Shown here piece after piece: positions 9,047-18,937 of a DNA stretch of 64,000 nt. Source of the DNA: Streptomyces pristinaespiralis (GTDB taxonomy: Bacteria > Actinomycetota > Actinomycetes > Streptomycetales > Streptomycetaceae); contig NZ_CP011340.1 in assembly GCF_001278075.1 (NCBI RefSeq), forward strand, positions 6,507,501 through 6,571,500, read 5' to 3'. The first letter of the stretch is position 1. Every line of letters starts with the position of its first letter. Made by a program: the position numbers and the translations under genes. The notes beneath the pieces were generated by a model. It was not told where the DNA came from. It searched no databases and saw only the letters and a program-made list of their open reading frames with translations.

Positions 9047-9958
9047 GTGATCGAAGTCGAAGAACTGACGAAGCGATACGGCGCCACCACCGCCGTCGAC
9101 GGCCTGACCTTCACCGTCCGCCCCGGCCACGTCACCGGGTTCCTCGGCCCGAACGGCGCCGGAAAGTCCACCACGCTGAGGATGATCCTCGGTCTGAACA
9201 CCCCCACCAGCGGCACCGTCGTCGTCGACGGAGTGCCGTTCCGCGGACGTGCGCGCGGGCTGCGGCACGTCGGTGCGCTGCTCGACGCCCATGACGTGCA
9301 CGGCGGACGCAGCGCGCGTGCGCACCTGTCAGCGCTGGCGCACAGCAACGGGCTGCCGCGGCGCAGGGTCGACGAGGTCCTGGCGGAGGTGGGGCTGACC
9401 GCCGCGGCGCGGCGCCGGGTCGGAGGGTTCTCGCTGGGGATGAAGCAGCGGCTCGGCATCGCCGGCGCGCTGCTCGGCGACCCTCCCGTGCTGCTTTTCG
9501 ACGAGCCGCTCAACGGGCTGGATCCGGAAGGGGTGCTGTGGGTGCGCGGGCTCTTCCGGCGGCTGGCCGGCGAGGGCCGCACGGTACTGGTGTCCAGCCA
9601 CTTGATGGGGGAGATGGAGCACACGGCGCATCAGCTGATCGTCATCGGCCGGGGCGAGCTGATCGCCACGCAGAGCCTCGCGGAGTTCGCCGCACGCGGC
9701 TCCCGGCAGGCTGTGACGGTCCGTACGCCCGATCCCGCCGGGCTGACGTCCGCCCTCACCGCGGCGGGGGCCACCGTCCGGCACGAGGACGACGGCTCGT
9801 GCACGGTGACCGGCCTCGGCGCGGAGCGAGTCGGCGAACTCGCCCACCGCCACCGCGTCCCGCTGCACGAACTCACCACCCGGGCCGCCTCCCTGGAAGA
9901 GGCGTTCATGGGACTCACCGCCGACAGCGTCGAATACGGCTCGCGAGGAGCACGATGA
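9047..9958 (+). CDS. ABC transporter ATP-binding protein
   Basis: A 303-residue exporter-type ATPase. Walker A is GPNGAGKSTT, the ABC signature is FSLGMKQRLGIAGALLG, Walker B is VLLFDEPLNGLD, and the switch His is in VLVSSHLMGEM. The C-terminal 80 residues are the extra domain seen in DrrA/CcmA-like drug or antibiotic exporters. The start is uncertain: I prefer GTG 9047 because the protein then begins VIEVEELTKRYG; ATG 9011 adds 12 residues. It overlaps its permease gene by four bases. Confidence 0.88.
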   Translation: MIEVEELTKRYGATTAVDGLTFTVRPGHVTGFLGPNGAGKSTTLRMILGLNTPTSGTVVVDGVPFRGRARGLRHVGALLDAHDVHGGRSARAHLSALAHSNGLPRRRVDEVLAEVGLTAAARRRVGGFSLGMKQRLGIAGALLGDPPVLLFDEPLNGLDPEGVLWVRGLFRRLAGEGRTVLVSSHLMGEMEHTAHQLIVIGRGELIATQSLAEFAARGSRQAVTVRTPDPAGLTSALTAAGATVRHEDDGSCTVTGLGAERVGELAHRHRVPLHELTTRAASLEEAFMGLTADSVEYGSRGAR

Positions 9959-10869
9959 CCACCCCACCGACGGCAACCACGGCGACGACCACCACGCAGA
10001 AGACCTCCGGGCCCCGGGCGGGCGCCACCGCCGCCGGTGTCCGTGCCCGGTTCCGTGATCTCCTCGTCGCCGAGTGGATCAAGCTCTGGTCGCTGCGCTC
10101 CACCTACTGGATCCTCGGCTGCAGCGCGCCGGCCGTCGTCGGGATCAACGCGAACGCCGCCTGGTCCAACGCCGACCGGCTGTCGCGGCAGCCCGCGGCG
10201 CCGACCGCCCCGCCTCCGGGCATGCCCGAGAAGCCGGAGATGCTGTTCGATCCGCTGGGGACCGCGTTCGTCGACCCGGCCTGGCAGCTCCTGATGGTCG
10301 TCGCCGGGAGCGTCGGCGCCATCGCGGTCTTCGGCGAGTACACCAGCGGCCTGATCCGGACCACTTTCGCCGCCGTACCGGCGCGGCGGGCGGTGATGGT
10401 GGCCAGGACGACCGTCATGGCGGCGGTCATGCTCGTCCTCGGCACGGTCGTGGCGGGCGCGTCGTTCGGCGTGACCCAGGCGATCCTGCGAGACCACGAC
10501 GGCCTGTCCCTCGGGGATCCCGGGGCCCTGCGGGCCGTCGCCGGCGCGGCACTGCTGGCCCCGCTGTGCGCCCTCGTCGGCATGGCTCTCGGGGCGCTCG
10601 TCCGGCACGCCGCCGGCACCGTCGTCGCGGTCGTCGGCGTACTCCTGCTGCTGCCGGCCCTCTTCCAGGGGGAGACCTACCGGTGGGTCAAGGAGATCGG
10701 CAACGCCATGCCCCTCTCGGCATGGCACGCCCTGGTACAGAACCCGGCGCGCGTCCACCACGTGAGCACATATCCGGTGTCGGTCACCGAGGCGTGGATC
10801 GTGTTCGGCGCCTGGTCCCTCGTCGCCGTGGTCGTCACCGTGACCGTCGTGCACCGCCGCGACGTCTGA
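9955..10869 (+). CDS. ABC transporter permease
   Basis: A 304-residue membrane protein with a Thr-rich N-terminal tail (about 25 residues), then FRDLLVAEWIKLWSLRSTYW, the usual entry to ABC-2 type permeases, and about six hydrophobic helices. It shares an ATGA overlap with the ATPase, so the two form one exporter. The adjacent two-component system probably controls it, an arrangement typical of Gram-positive peptide or drug efflux modules. Substrate cannot be told from sequence. A strong bidirectional hairpin follows. Confidence 0.85.
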   Translation: MTTPPTATTATTTTQKTSGPRAGATAAGVRARFRDLLVAEWIKLWSLRSTYWILGCSAPAVVGINANAAWSNADRLSRQPAAPTAPPPGMPEKPEMLFDPLGTAFVDPAWQLLMVVAGSVGAIAVFGEYTSGLIRTTFAAVPARRAVMVARTTVMAAVMLVLGTVVAGASFGVTQAILRDHDGLSLGDPGALRAVAGAALLAPLCALVGMALGALVRHAAGTVVAVVGVLLLLPALFQGETYRWVKEIGNAMPLSAWHALVQNPARVHHVSTYPVSVTEAWIVFGAWSLVAVVVTVTVVHRRDV

Positions 10870-10937
10870 ACGCCCGCGGCGGGAGGGGGGCGAGGGGCCC
10901 GCAGATGCCCGGCCCGGTCGGCCCGCCGCGCATGCAA

Positions 10938-10977
10938 AGAGGCCCGGCCCGCCGTGTTGTCGGCGGGCCGGACCTCT
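10938..10977. terminator. Bidirectional terminator between permease and pgl
   Basis: A 16-base stem (AGAGGCCCGGCCCGCC with GGCGGGCCGGACCTCT, one G-U pair) around an 8-base loop, between convergent genes. Confidence 0.85.
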
Positions 10978-10987
10978 ACGGCATCAC

Positions 10988-11773
10988 TCAGGCGGAAGCC
11001 GGGCGGTACAGCTCGCGCGGCAGCTCCGACGCCGCCGCCGCGTCCAGCAGCCACAGCGTCCGCGCCCGGCCGTACGCCCCGGCCGCCGGCGCCTGGATCT
11101 CGCCCGCCCCCGACAGCGCGATCTCCGCCGCCTTCGCCTTGTCCTCGCCCGCGGCGAGCAGCCACACCTCACGTGCCGCGCGGATCGCCGGCAGCGTGAG
11201 CGAGATGCGGGTCGGCGGCGGCTTGGGCGCTCCGTGGACCCCGACGACCGTGCGCTGCGTCTCGCGGACCGCCGGGAGTTCGGGGAACAGGGACGCCACG
11301 TGCGTGTCGGGCCCGACGCCCAGCATCAGGACGTCGAACGTCGGGACCGGACCGTGGTCCTCCGGACGCGCCGCCGCGGCCAGTTCCGCCGCGTAGGCGG
11401 CGGCCGCCGCCTCCACGTCGGAGCCGTACGGGCCGTCCGACGCGGGCATGGCGTGCACCCGCGCCGGGTCCAGCGGTACGGCGTCGAGCAGCGCCTCACG
11501 CGCCTGCGTGACATTGCGCTCCGGGTCGCCCGCGGGCAGGAACCGCTCGTCGCCCCACCACAGGTCGAGCCGCGACCAGTCGATCGCGTCCCTGGCCGGG
11601 GACGAACTGAGCGCGGCCAGCAGGCCGTTGCCGTTGCGGCCGCCGGTGAGGACCACGGAGGCCGAACCGCGAGCGGCCTGGGCGTCCACGATCTTCGTGA
11701 TCAGCCGGGCCGCGGCCGCCTGGGCCATCAGGTCCTTGTCGCGGTGGACGACGAGCTGCGGGGCGGCGGTCAT
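10988..11773 (-). CDS. pgl: 6-phosphogluconolactonase
   Basis: Hydrolyses 6-phosphogluconolactone, the product of the zwf enzyme encoded two genes upstream. The 261-residue protein shows DevB/NagB-fold signatures: VVLTGGRNGNGLL, WSRLDLWWGDERFLP and DVLMLGVGPDTHVASLFP. It is the last gene of the tkt-tal-zwf-opcA-pgl operon and its ATG overlaps the opcA stop by four bases. The transcript ends at the hairpin 10 bases beyond its stop. Identification is strong from both sequence and context. Confidence 0.93.
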   Translation of the reverse strand: MTAAPQLVVHRDKDLMAQAAAARLITKIVDAQAARGSASVVLTGGRNGNGLLAALSSSPARDAIDWSRLDLWWGDERFLPAGDPERNVTQAREALLDAVPLDPARVHAMPASDGPYGSDVEAAAAAYAAELAAAARPEDHGPVPTFDVLMLGVGPDTHVASLFPELPAVRETQRTVVGVHGAPKPPPTRISLTLPAIRAAREVWLLAAGEDKAKAAEIALSGAGEIQAPAAGAYGRARTLWLLDAAAASELPRELYRPASA

Positions 11774-12798
11774 TCCGCTGCCGCCTTCTTCGCGGCGGCG
11801 GTCTTCTTGGCCGGAGCGGCCTTCTTCCCGGCCGGGGCCGGGGCCGGAGCGGACTCCACCGCGGCCGGCGTGGCCGCGCCGAGGCGCTCCACCCCGTACC
11901 GCAGAGCCGACGAGTACGTGTCGTCCGGGTCGAGCCGGCGCAGTTCCTCCGCGATCAGCTCGGCCGTCTCGCGCCGCTTGAGCGCGACCGCACGGTCCGG
12001 CTGGCCCTCGATGGACAGCGTGGCGAGCGATCCGTCGGGCCGGTCCAGCACGATCGGTCCGCAGTCGGACTCCATCCGCACGGAGGTGAGGCCGGGCCCG
12101 GCCGACGAGGACCGCTTCACCGGTACGTGCAGCCGGTCCGCGAGCCACATCGCGAGCAGCTCGCAGCTCGGGTTGAACTCCTCGCCCTCCACCTCGACGG
12201 AGGTGACCTTGCAGGTGACCTGGTCCAGCGCCGCCGCGAGCATCGAGCGCCACGGAGTGATCCGGGTCCACGACAGGTCGGTGTCGCCGGGGGTGTAGGC
12301 CTCCGCGCGGGCAGCGAGCTCACGCACCGGCTGCTCGGCGGCGTAGGTGTCGGTCACCCGCCGCTGGGCGAGCGACCCGAGCGGGTCGTTGGCCGGGTCG
12401 GTCGGCGCGTTGACCGGCCACCAGACGACGACGGGGGCGTCCGGCAGCAGCAGCGGCAGCACCACCGACTGGGCGTGGTCGACGACCTCGCCGTACAGGC
12501 GCAGCACGACCGTCTCGCCGGTGCCTGCGTCCGCGCCCACCCGCACCTCGGCGTCGAGCCTGGCCTTCGCACGGTCACGCGGGGAGCGTGAGACCCGCTT
12601 GATGACCACGAGGGTGCGCGAAGGGTGCTCGCGGGACGCCTCGTTGGCCGCCTTCAGCGCGTCGTAGGCATTCTCCTCATCGGTCACGATGACCAGGGTG
12701 AGGACCATGCCGACGGCCGGGGTGCCGATCGCCCGGCGGCCCTGCACCAGCGCCTTGTTGATCTTGCTGGCCGTGGTGTCCGTAAGGTCGATCTTCAT
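11770..12798 (-). CDS. opcA: Glucose-6-phosphate dehydrogenase assembly protein OpcA
   Basis: OpcA is required for activity or redox control of the adjacent glucose-6-phosphate dehydrogenase in cyanobacteria and actinobacteria. The 342-residue protein has the OpcA body (TASKINKALVQGRRAIG at the N-terminus, VVWWPVNAPTDPANDPLG, and LSWTRITPWRSMLAAALD). The last 30 residues are an Ala/Lys/Pro tail with repeated PAKK/AAKK units, like histone H1 tails, and may be disordered or bind nucleic acid or the partner. It overlaps zwf and pgl by four bases each, so expression is tightly coupled. Confidence 0.93.
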   Translation of the reverse strand: MKIDLTDTTASKINKALVQGRRAIGTPAVGMVLTLVIVTDEENAYDALKAANEASREHPSRTLVVIKRVSRSPRDRAKARLDAEVRVGADAGTGETVVLRLYGEVVDHAQSVVLPLLLPDAPVVVWWPVNAPTDPANDPLGSLAQRRVTDTYAAEQPVRELAARAEAYTPGDTDLSWTRITPWRSMLAAALDQVTCKVTSVEVEGEEFNPSCELLAMWLADRLHVPVKRSSSAGPGLTSVRMESDCGPIVLDRPDGSLATLSIEGQPDRAVALKRRETAELIAEELRRLDPDDTYSSALRYGVERLGAATPAAVESAPAPAPAGKKAAPAKKTAAAKKAAAE

Positions 12799-14327
12799 GG
12801 CCGACGCCAGCTCCGTCCGTCTCGTGCGAGCATTTCGTCCGCCTCGTCCGGTCCCCAGGTGCCGGCCGTGTACTGGGCCGGCTTGCCGTTCGCGTCCCAG
12901 AACTGCTCGATCGGATCGAGGATCTTCCAGGACAGCTCGACCTCCTCCACCCGCGGGAAGAGGTTGGAGTCGCCGAGCAGCACGTCGAGGATGAGGCGCT
13001 CGTAGGCCTCGGGGCTGGACTCCGTGAACGACTCGCCGTACGCGAAGTCCATCGAGACGTCCCGGACCTCCATCGAGGTGCCGGGCACCTTGGAGCCGAA
13101 CCGCATGGTCACGCCCTCGTCCGGCTGGACGCGGATGACCAGGGCGTTGTGCCCGAGCTCCTCGGTCGCCGTGGAGTCGAACGGCGAGTGCGGGGCGCGC
13201 TGGAAGACGACCGCGATCTCGGTGACGCGCCGGCCGAGCCGCTTGCCGGTGCGCAGGTAGAAGGGGACGCCCGCCCACCTGCGGTTGTCGATCTCCAGCT
13301 TGATCGCGGCGTAGGTGTCGGTCTTCGACCTGGGGTCGATTCCCTCTTCCTGGAGGTAGCCGACGGCCTTCGCGCCGCCCTGCCAGCCCGCGGTGTACTG
13401 CGCGCGGACCGTGTTCTTCGCCAGGTCCTTGGGGAGCTTCACCGCGCCGAGGACCTTGGTCTTCTCGGCCGCGAGGGCGTCCGCGTCGAAGGAGGCGGGC
13501 TCCTCCATCGCGGTCAGCGCCAGCAGCTGGAGGAGGTGGTTCTGGATCACGTCACGGGCGGCGCCGATGCCGTCGTAGTAGCCTGCCCGGCCGCCGATGC
13601 CGATGTCCTCGGCCATCGTGATCTGCACATGGTCGACGTACGACCGGTTCCATATGGGCTCGAAGAGCGTGTTGGCGAACCGCAGCGCCAGAATGTTCTG
13701 GACGGTCTCCTTGCCCAGGTAGTGGTCGATGCGGAAGACCTCGTTCGGCGGAAAGACCTCGTGCACCACCTGGTTGAGCTCCTTCGCGGAGACCAGGTCG
13801 TGGCCGAACGGCTTCTCGATGACCGCACGCCGCCAGGAACCTTCCTTCTGGTCCGCCAGCCCGTGCTTCTTCAGCTGCTGGACGACCTTGGGGAAGAACT
13901 TCGGCGGCACGGAGAGGTAGAACGCGAAGTTGCCACCGGTGCCCTGCACCTTGTCGAGGTCCTCGATGGTGGACTTCAGCTGCTCGAACGCGTCGTCGTC
14001 GTCGAAGGTGCCCTGGACGAACCGCATCCCCTGGATGAGCTGCTGCCAGACCTCCTCACGGAACGGCGTGCGCGCGTGCTCCTCGACCGCGTCGTGGACC
14101 TCCTGCGCGAAGTCCTCGTGGGCCCACTCGCGCCGGGCGAAGCCGATGAGCGAGAAGCCCGGCGGCAGCAGCCCCCGGTTCGCGAGGTCGTAGACGGCTG
14201 GCATCAGCTTCTTGCGCGAAAGGTCGCCCGTGACGCCGAAGATGACCAGGCCCGACGGCCCCGCGATACGCGGGAGCCGTCGGTCTGCAGCATCACGGAG
14301 CGGGTTGGCTCCGCCAATACCGGACAA
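12795..14327 (-). CDS. zwf: Glucose-6-phosphate 1-dehydrogenase
   Basis: First enzyme of the oxidative pentose-phosphate pathway, making NADPH and 6-phosphogluconolactone. Signatures: NADP-binding VIFGVTGDLSRKKLMPA and the active-site segment RIDHYLGKETVQN. No ATG or GTG fits the start. I choose TTG 14327, nine bases after a perfect GGAGGG that overlaps the end of tal, giving 510 residues, the normal size; CTG 14336 is less likely because it abuts the ribosome site. It ends in an ATGA overlap with opcA. Confidence 0.93.
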   Translation of the reverse strand: MSGIGGANPLRDAADRRLPRIAGPSGLVIFGVTGDLSRKKLMPAVYDLANRGLLPPGFSLIGFARREWAHEDFAQEVHDAVEEHARTPFREEVWQQLIQGMRFVQGTFDDDDAFEQLKSTIEDLDKVQGTGGNFAFYLSVPPKFFPKVVQQLKKHGLADQKEGSWRRAVIEKPFGHDLVSAKELNQVVHEVFPPNEVFRIDHYLGKETVQNILALRFANTLFEPIWNRSYVDHVQITMAEDIGIGGRAGYYDGIGAARDVIQNHLLQLLALTAMEEPASFDADALAAEKTKVLGAVKLPKDLAKNTVRAQYTAGWQGGAKAVGYLQEEGIDPRSKTDTYAAIKLEIDNRRWAGVPFYLRTGKRLGRRVTEIAVVFQRAPHSPFDSTATEELGHNALVIRVQPDEGVTMRFGSKVPGTSMEVRDVSMDFAYGESFTESSPEAYERLILDVLLGDSNLFPRVEEVELSWKILDPIEQFWDANGKPAQYTAGTWGPDEADEMLARDGRSWRRP

Positions 14328-14332
14328 GTCGC

Positions 14333-15451
14333 TCAGCCCTCCGAGGGTGCGAGGCGCTTGAGCTCGGCCTCGGTCGACTTGAGCAGGTCGGTCCAGGCCG
14401 CCTCGAACTTCTCGACGCCCTCGTCCTCGAGCTGCTGGACGACCTCGTCGTAGGAGATCCCGAGCTTCTCCACGGCCTCGAGCTCCGCGCGGGCCTGCTC
14501 GTAGGTGCCGCGGACGGTGTCGCCGGTGATCTGCCCGTGGTCGCCGGTCGCGTTCAGCGTGGCTTCCGGCATGGTGTTCACGGTGCCGGGGGCGACCAGC
14601 TCGTCCACGTACAGGGTGTCCTTGTACGCCTTGTCCTTGACGCCGGTCGAGGCCCACAGCGGGCGCTGCTTGTTGGCCTGCGCCTTGTCGAGCGCGGCCC
14701 AGCGGTCGGAGGAGAAGACCTCCTCGTACGCCTCGTAGGCGAGCCGGGCGTTGGCCAGGGCCGCCTTGCCGCGGGCCTCCTTGGCCTCCGGGGTGCCCAG
14801 CGCGTCCAGCCGCTTGTCGATCTCGGTGTCCACGCGGGACACGAAGAACGAGGCCACCGAACGGATCTTGGACAGGTCCAGGCCCGCGGCCTTCGCCTTC
14901 TCCAGACCGGCCAGGTAGGCGTCCATGACCTCGCGGTAGCGCTCCAGCGAGAAGATCAGCGTGACGTTGACGCTGATGCCGAGGCCGATGACCTCGGTGA
15001 TCGCCGGCAGACCCGCCTTGGTGGCCGGGATCTTGATGAAGGTGTTCGGACGGTCCACCAGCCACGCGAGCTGCTTGGCCTCCGCGATGGTCGCCTTCGT
15101 GCTGTGCGCGAGACGCGGGTCGACCTCGATGGAGACCCGGCCGTCCTGGCCGCCCGTCGAGTCGAACACCGGGCGCAGCACGTCGGCGGCGTCACGGACG
15201 TCCGCCGTCGTGATCATGCGGATGGCTTCCTCGACGGTCACCTTGCGGGCCGCGAGGTCCTCCAGCTGCTGGTCGTAGCCGTGACCGTCCGAGATCGCCT
15301 TCTGGAAGATCGACGGGTTGGTCGTGACACCCACGACGTGCTGCTGGTCGATCAGCTCGGCGAGGTTGCCCGAGGTGATCCGGGTGCGGGACAGGTCGTC
15401 CAGCCAGATCGCGACGCCTTCGTCGGAGAGGCGCTTGAGTGCGTCTGTCAT
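14333..15451 (-). CDS. tal: Transaldolase
   Basis: Transfers a dihydroxyacetone unit between sugar phosphates in the non-oxidative pentose-phosphate pathway. The 372-residue protein is the long actinobacterial type. Visible: [12 protein letters not shown] near the N-terminus and the Schiff-base Lys140 in [13 protein letters not shown]. The ATG is preceded by AGTAGGAGATG. It lies 34 bases after tkt and 5 bases before the zwf TTG, whose ribosome-binding site is inside tal's last codons. Confidence 0.96.
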   Translation of the reverse strand: MTDALKRLSDEGVAIWLDDLSRTRITSGNLAELIDQQHVVGVTTNPSIFQKAISDGHGYDQQLEDLAARKVTVEEAIRMITTADVRDAADVLRPVFDSTGGQDGRVSIEVDPRLAHSTKATIAEAKQLAWLVDRPNTFIKIPATKAGLPAITEVIGLGISVNVTLIFSLERYREVMDAYLAGLEKAKAAGLDLSKIRSVASFFVSRVDTEIDKRLDALGTPEAKEARGKAALANARLAYEAYEEVFSSDRWAALDKAQANKQRPLWASTGVKDKAYKDTLYVDELVAPGTVNTMPEATLNATGDHGQITGDTVRGTYEQARAELEAVEKLGISYDEVVQQLEDEGVEKFEAAWTDLLKSTEAELKRLAPSEG

Positions 15452-15485
15452 GAGAAATGCATCTCCTACTTGTCGTGTACCGGCG

Positions 15486-17573
15486 TCAGCGCGCGGCGGC
15501 TTCGATCGATTCCCGTGCTGCGGCGGCCACGGCCTCTGCGGTGAAACCGAACTCGCGGAAGAGAACCTTGCCGTCGGCGGAAGCGCCGAAGTGCTCCAGC
15601 GAGACGATGCGTCCGGCGTCACCGACGTAACGGTGCCAGGTCAGGCCGATGCCCGCCTCGACCGCGACTCGCGCCTTGAGCGACGGGGGAAGCACCGAGT
15701 CCCGGTACCCCTGGTCCTGCTCCTCGAACCACTCGACCGAGGGCATCGAGACCACACGGGCCGGGATGCCGGCCGCCTGGAGCTGCTCACGGGCGCCGAC
15801 GGCGAGCTGGACCTCGGAGCCGGTGCCGATCAGCACCACCTGGGCGTCGCCGCCCTCGGCCTCGAAGAGCACGTAGCCGCCCTTGGCCGCGTCCTCGTTG
15901 CACTCGTAGGTCGGCACGCCCTGACGGGTCAGCGCGAGGCCGTGCGGGGCGCCCTTGCCGAACTCCTTGGTGTAGCGCTTGAGGATCTCGCGCCAGGCGA
16001 TCGCGGTTTCGTTGGCGTCGGCCGGGCGCACGATGTTCAGGCCCGGGATGGCGCGCAGCGAGGCCAGGTGCTCCACCGGCTGGTGGGTCGGGCCGTCCTC
16101 GCCGAGGCCGATCGAGTCGTGCGTCCACACGTAGGTGACCGGCAGGTGCATCAGGGCGGAGAGCCGTACGGCGTTGCGCATGTAGTCGGAGAACACCAGG
16201 AAGGTGCCGCCGTAGACGCGGGTGTTGCCGTGCAGCGCGATGCCGTTCATGACCGCGGCCATCGCGTGCTCGCGGATGCCGAAGTGGATCGTCCGGCCGT
16301 ACGGGTCGGCCTCCGGCAGCGGGTTGCCCGCGGGGAGGAACGACGACGTCTTGTCGATCGTGGTGTTGTTCGAGCCGGCCAGGTCGGCGGAGCCGCCCCA
16401 CAGCTCGGGCACGACCGCGCCGAGTGCCTGGAGGACCTTGCCGGACGCGGCGCGGGTGGCGACACCCTTGCCGGTCTCGAACTCCGGCACCGCGTCCTCC
16501 CAGCCCTCGGGAAGCTCGCCCGAGCGGATCCGGTCGAACTCGGCGGCGCGCTCCGGGTTGGCCGTACGCCACGCGGCGAACGTCTTCTCCCACTCGCCGC
16601 GGGCCTCACGGCCGCGGTCCAGAGCGCCACGGGTGTGACCGAGGACCTCCTCGGAGACCTCGAAGGTCTTCTCCGGGTCGAAGCCCATGACGCGCTTGGT
16701 GGCGGCGACCTCCTCGTCGCCCAGCGCCGAGCCGTGTGCGGCCTCGGTGTTCTGGGCGTGCGGGGCGGGCCAGGCGATGATCGAGCGGGCCGCGATGAAC
16801 GAGGGGCGCTCGGTCTCGGCCTGCGCGGCCTTCAGGGCGTTGTAGAGGCCGACCGGGTCGAGGTCGCCGTTCTCCAGCTGCTGGACGCGCTGGACGTGCC
16901 AGCCGTACGCCTCGTAGCGCTGGAGGGTGTCCTCGGAGACGGCCGTCTCCGTGTCGCCCTCGATCGAGATGTGGTTGTCGTCCCACAGCAGGACCAGGTT
17001 GCCGAGCTTCTGGTGGCCGGCCAGCGACGAGGCCTCGGCCGAGATGCCCTCCTGGAGGCAGCCGTCGCCGGCGATGCACCAGACCGTGTGGTCGAAGGGG
17101 GACGTGCCGGGCTCGGCGTCCGGGTCGAACAGGCCGCGCTCGTAGCGGGCGGCCATGGCCATGCCCACGGCGTTGGCGACGCCCTGGCCGAGCGGCCCCG
17201 TCGTCGTCTCGACGCCCGTGGTGTGCCCGTACTCCGGGTGGCCGGGGGTCTTCGAGCCCCAGGTGCGGAACGCCTTCAGATCGTCCAGCTCCAGGCCGTA
17301 GCCCGCGAGGTAGAGCTGGATGTAGAGCGTCAGAGACGAGTGGCCCGCGGACAGGACGAACCTGTCACGGCCTGTCCAGTCGGCGTCCGCGGGGTCGTGC
17401 CGCATCAGCTTCTGGAAGAGCACGTACGCGGCGGGGGCCAGGCTCATGGCCGTACCCGGATGGCCGTTGCCGACCTTCTGTACGGAATCCATGGCCAGGA
17501 CGCGGACGGTGTCGACTGCCCGCTGGTCCAAAGCGGTCCACTCGAGGTCTGTGGTGGTCGGCTTGGTGCTCAC
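15486..17573 (-). CDS. tkt: Transketolase
   Basis: Thiamine-diphosphate enzyme moving two-carbon units among sugar phosphates; 695 residues, standard length. Visible are [13 protein letters not shown], the thiamine-diphosphate motif beginning [30 protein letters not shown] in the pyrimidine-binding domain, and a C-terminal domain. It starts with GTG and is the first gene of the five-gene pentose-phosphate operon. A 24-base perfect palindrome lies 33 bases upstream of the start and may control the whole operon. Confidence 0.97.
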   Translation of the reverse strand: MSTKPTTTDLEWTALDQRAVDTVRVLAMDSVQKVGNGHPGTAMSLAPAAYVLFQKLMRHDPADADWTGRDRFVLSAGHSSLTLYIQLYLAGYGLELDDLKAFRTWGSKTPGHPEYGHTTGVETTTGPLGQGVANAVGMAMAARYERGLFDPDAEPGTSPFDHTVWCIAGDGCLQEGISAEASSLAGHQKLGNLVLLWDDNHISIEGDTETAVSEDTLQRYEAYGWHVQRVQQLENGDLDPVGLYNALKAAQAETERPSFIAARSIIAWPAPHAQNTEAAHGSALGDEEVAATKRVMGFDPEKTFEVSEEVLGHTRGALDRGREARGEWEKTFAAWRTANPERAAEFDRIRSGELPEGWEDAVPEFETGKGVATRAASGKVLQALGAVVPELWGGSADLAGSNNTTIDKTSSFLPAGNPLPEADPYGRTIHFGIREHAMAAVMNGIALHGNTRVYGGTFLVFSDYMRNAVRLSALMHLPVTYVWTHDSIGLGEDGPTHQPVEHLASLRAIPGLNIVRPADANETAIAWREILKRYTKEFGKGAPHGLALTRQGVPTYECNEDAAKGGYVLFEAEGGDAQVVLIGTGSEVQLAVGAREQLQAAGIPARVVSMPSVEWFEEQDQGYRDSVLPPSLKARVAVEAGIGLTWHRYVGDAGRIVSLEHFGASADGKVLFREFGFTAEAVAAAARESIEAAAR

Positions 17574-17917
17574 CCTGAGTCAGGGCTCCTCTCCACATGT
17601 CGAATCCCGGTACAGAGGCGTGTACCGGGCGCTGTCGAGCCTACCCTCGCAGCAACGCGCGCCTTTTCGGTCCCGCGTCTTTCCCATTGGACACTGCCAG
17701 AGTGCGGGCCCTTGGTGTTCCGCGCCTGTCGGCGATGTATACGCCCGGCGTCGCGCCGGCGCTCAACACGAGTCGACCCCCGCGAAGATCGGCGTACGGG
17801 CAGCGTCTAGAGTGGCGTGGTACGCGCAAGTCTTACCGGGTCCTCACTCCCCCATTGCCCTTCGGGCGTGGGCGGCACTCCCAGAGACTTGCTGGGATTT
17901 CTCTGTCAGGGGTGTGC
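17574..17917. promoter_or_regulatory. Divergent control region tkt / ctaB (344 bases)
   Basis: Holds the promoters for tkt (leftward) and ctaB (rightward). The only striking structure is the palindrome at 17606-17629. No -10/-35 pair stands out clearly; TATACG at about 17740 is a weak rightward -10 candidate. No open reading frame with convincing coding character. Confidence 0.5.
17606..17629. promoter_or_regulatory. 24-base perfect palindrome upstream of tkt
   Basis: CCCGGTACA-N6-TGTACCGGG, both 9-base arms perfectly complementary. Its position 33-56 bases before the tkt GTG suits a repressor operator or a 5'-leader hairpin. The cognate regulator is unknown. Confidence 0.6.
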
Positions 17918-18865
17918 GTGACGGCCGTCGAGTCCCGACCCGCGGGGGTCGTCTTGGCTACCGGCCCGGGGGGCCATCGGCCGTTCGGGGCCCGCGCCAA
18001 GGCGTTCGTGGCACTGACCAAGCCGCGGATCATCGAGCTGCTGCTGATCACCACCGTTCCGGTGATGTTCCTCGCCGAGCAGGGCGTTCCCGACCTGTGG
18101 CTCGTGCTCGCCACGTGCCTGGGCGGGTACCTGTCCGCCGGCGGCGCCAACGCGCTCAACATGTACATCGACCGCGACATCGACGCCCTGATGGACCGCA
18201 CCTCGCAGCGGCCGCTCGTCACCGGCATGGTGTCCCCGCGCGAAGGCCTGGTCTTCGGTCTGACCCTCGCCGTGGTCTCCACGCTCTGGTTCGGACTGCT
18301 GGTCAACTGGCTGTCCGCCGCGCTGTCGCTCGGCGCGCTGCTGTTCTACGTCGTCGTCTACACGATGATCCTCAAGCGGCGCACCGCGCAGAACATCGTC
18401 TGGGGCGGCATCGCCGGCTGCATGCCGGTCCTGATCGGCTGGTCCTCCGTCACCAACTCGATGTCGTGGGCCGCCGTCATCCTCTTCCTCGTCATCTTCT
18501 TCTGGACGCCGCCGCACTACTGGCCGCTGTCGATGAAGGTGAAGGACGACTACGCGAGGGTCGGCGTGCCGATGCTCCCGGTCGTCGCGGGCAACAGGGT
18601 CGTCGCCCGGCAGATCGTCCTCTACAGCTGGGTCATGGTCGCCGTCTCGCTGCTGCTGACCCCGCTCGGCTACACCGGCTGGTTCTACACGGCGGTGGCG
18701 CTGGTCTCCGGCGGCTGGTGGCTGTGGGAGGCGCATGGGCTGCAGAGCCGGGCCAAGGCGGGCGAGACGGGCGGCAAGCTCAAGGAGATGCGGCTCTTCC
18801 ACTGGTCGATCACCTATGTGTCGCTGCTGTTCGTGGCCGTGGCGGTGGACCCCTTCCTGCGCTGA
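17918..18865 (+). CDS. ctaB: Protoheme IX farnesyltransferase (heme O synthase)
   Basis: Attaches a farnesyl group to heme b to make heme O, the precursor of heme A for cytochrome aa3 oxidase. The 315-residue protein has about eight to nine membrane helices and the UbiA-family diphosphate-binding motif [29 protein letters not shown] and [16 protein letters not shown] are conserved later loops. GTG 17918 is preceded by CAGGGG; GTG 17912 is an alternative. It is divergent from tkt. The companion heme A synthase is 2.2 kb downstream. Confidence 0.95.
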   Translation: MTAVESRPAGVVLATGPGGHRPFGARAKAFVALTKPRIIELLLITTVPVMFLAEQGVPDLWLVLATCLGGYLSAGGANALNMYIDRDIDALMDRTSQRPLVTGMVSPREGLVFGLTLAVVSTLWFGLLVNWLSAALSLGALLFYVVVYTMILKRRTAQNIVWGGIAGCMPVLIGWSSVTNSMSWAAVILFLVIFFWTPPHYWPLSMKVKDDYARVGVPMLPVVAGNRVVARQIVLYSWVMVAVSLLLTPLGYTGWFYTAVALVSGGWWLWEAHGLQSRAKAGETGGKLKEMRLFHWSITYVSLLFVAVAVDPFLR

Positions 18866-18937
18866 CGGCGGTCGCTGCCCCAAGGTGGCCGAGGCCACTC
18901 GGCTCTGCCGTCGCCAGTCGATCTACCCGCGAGTAGC

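Noticed and set aside
15318..17810. 830-codon open frame antisense to tkt
   Set aside because: Shadow of the tkt and tal genes; no domain, biased composition.
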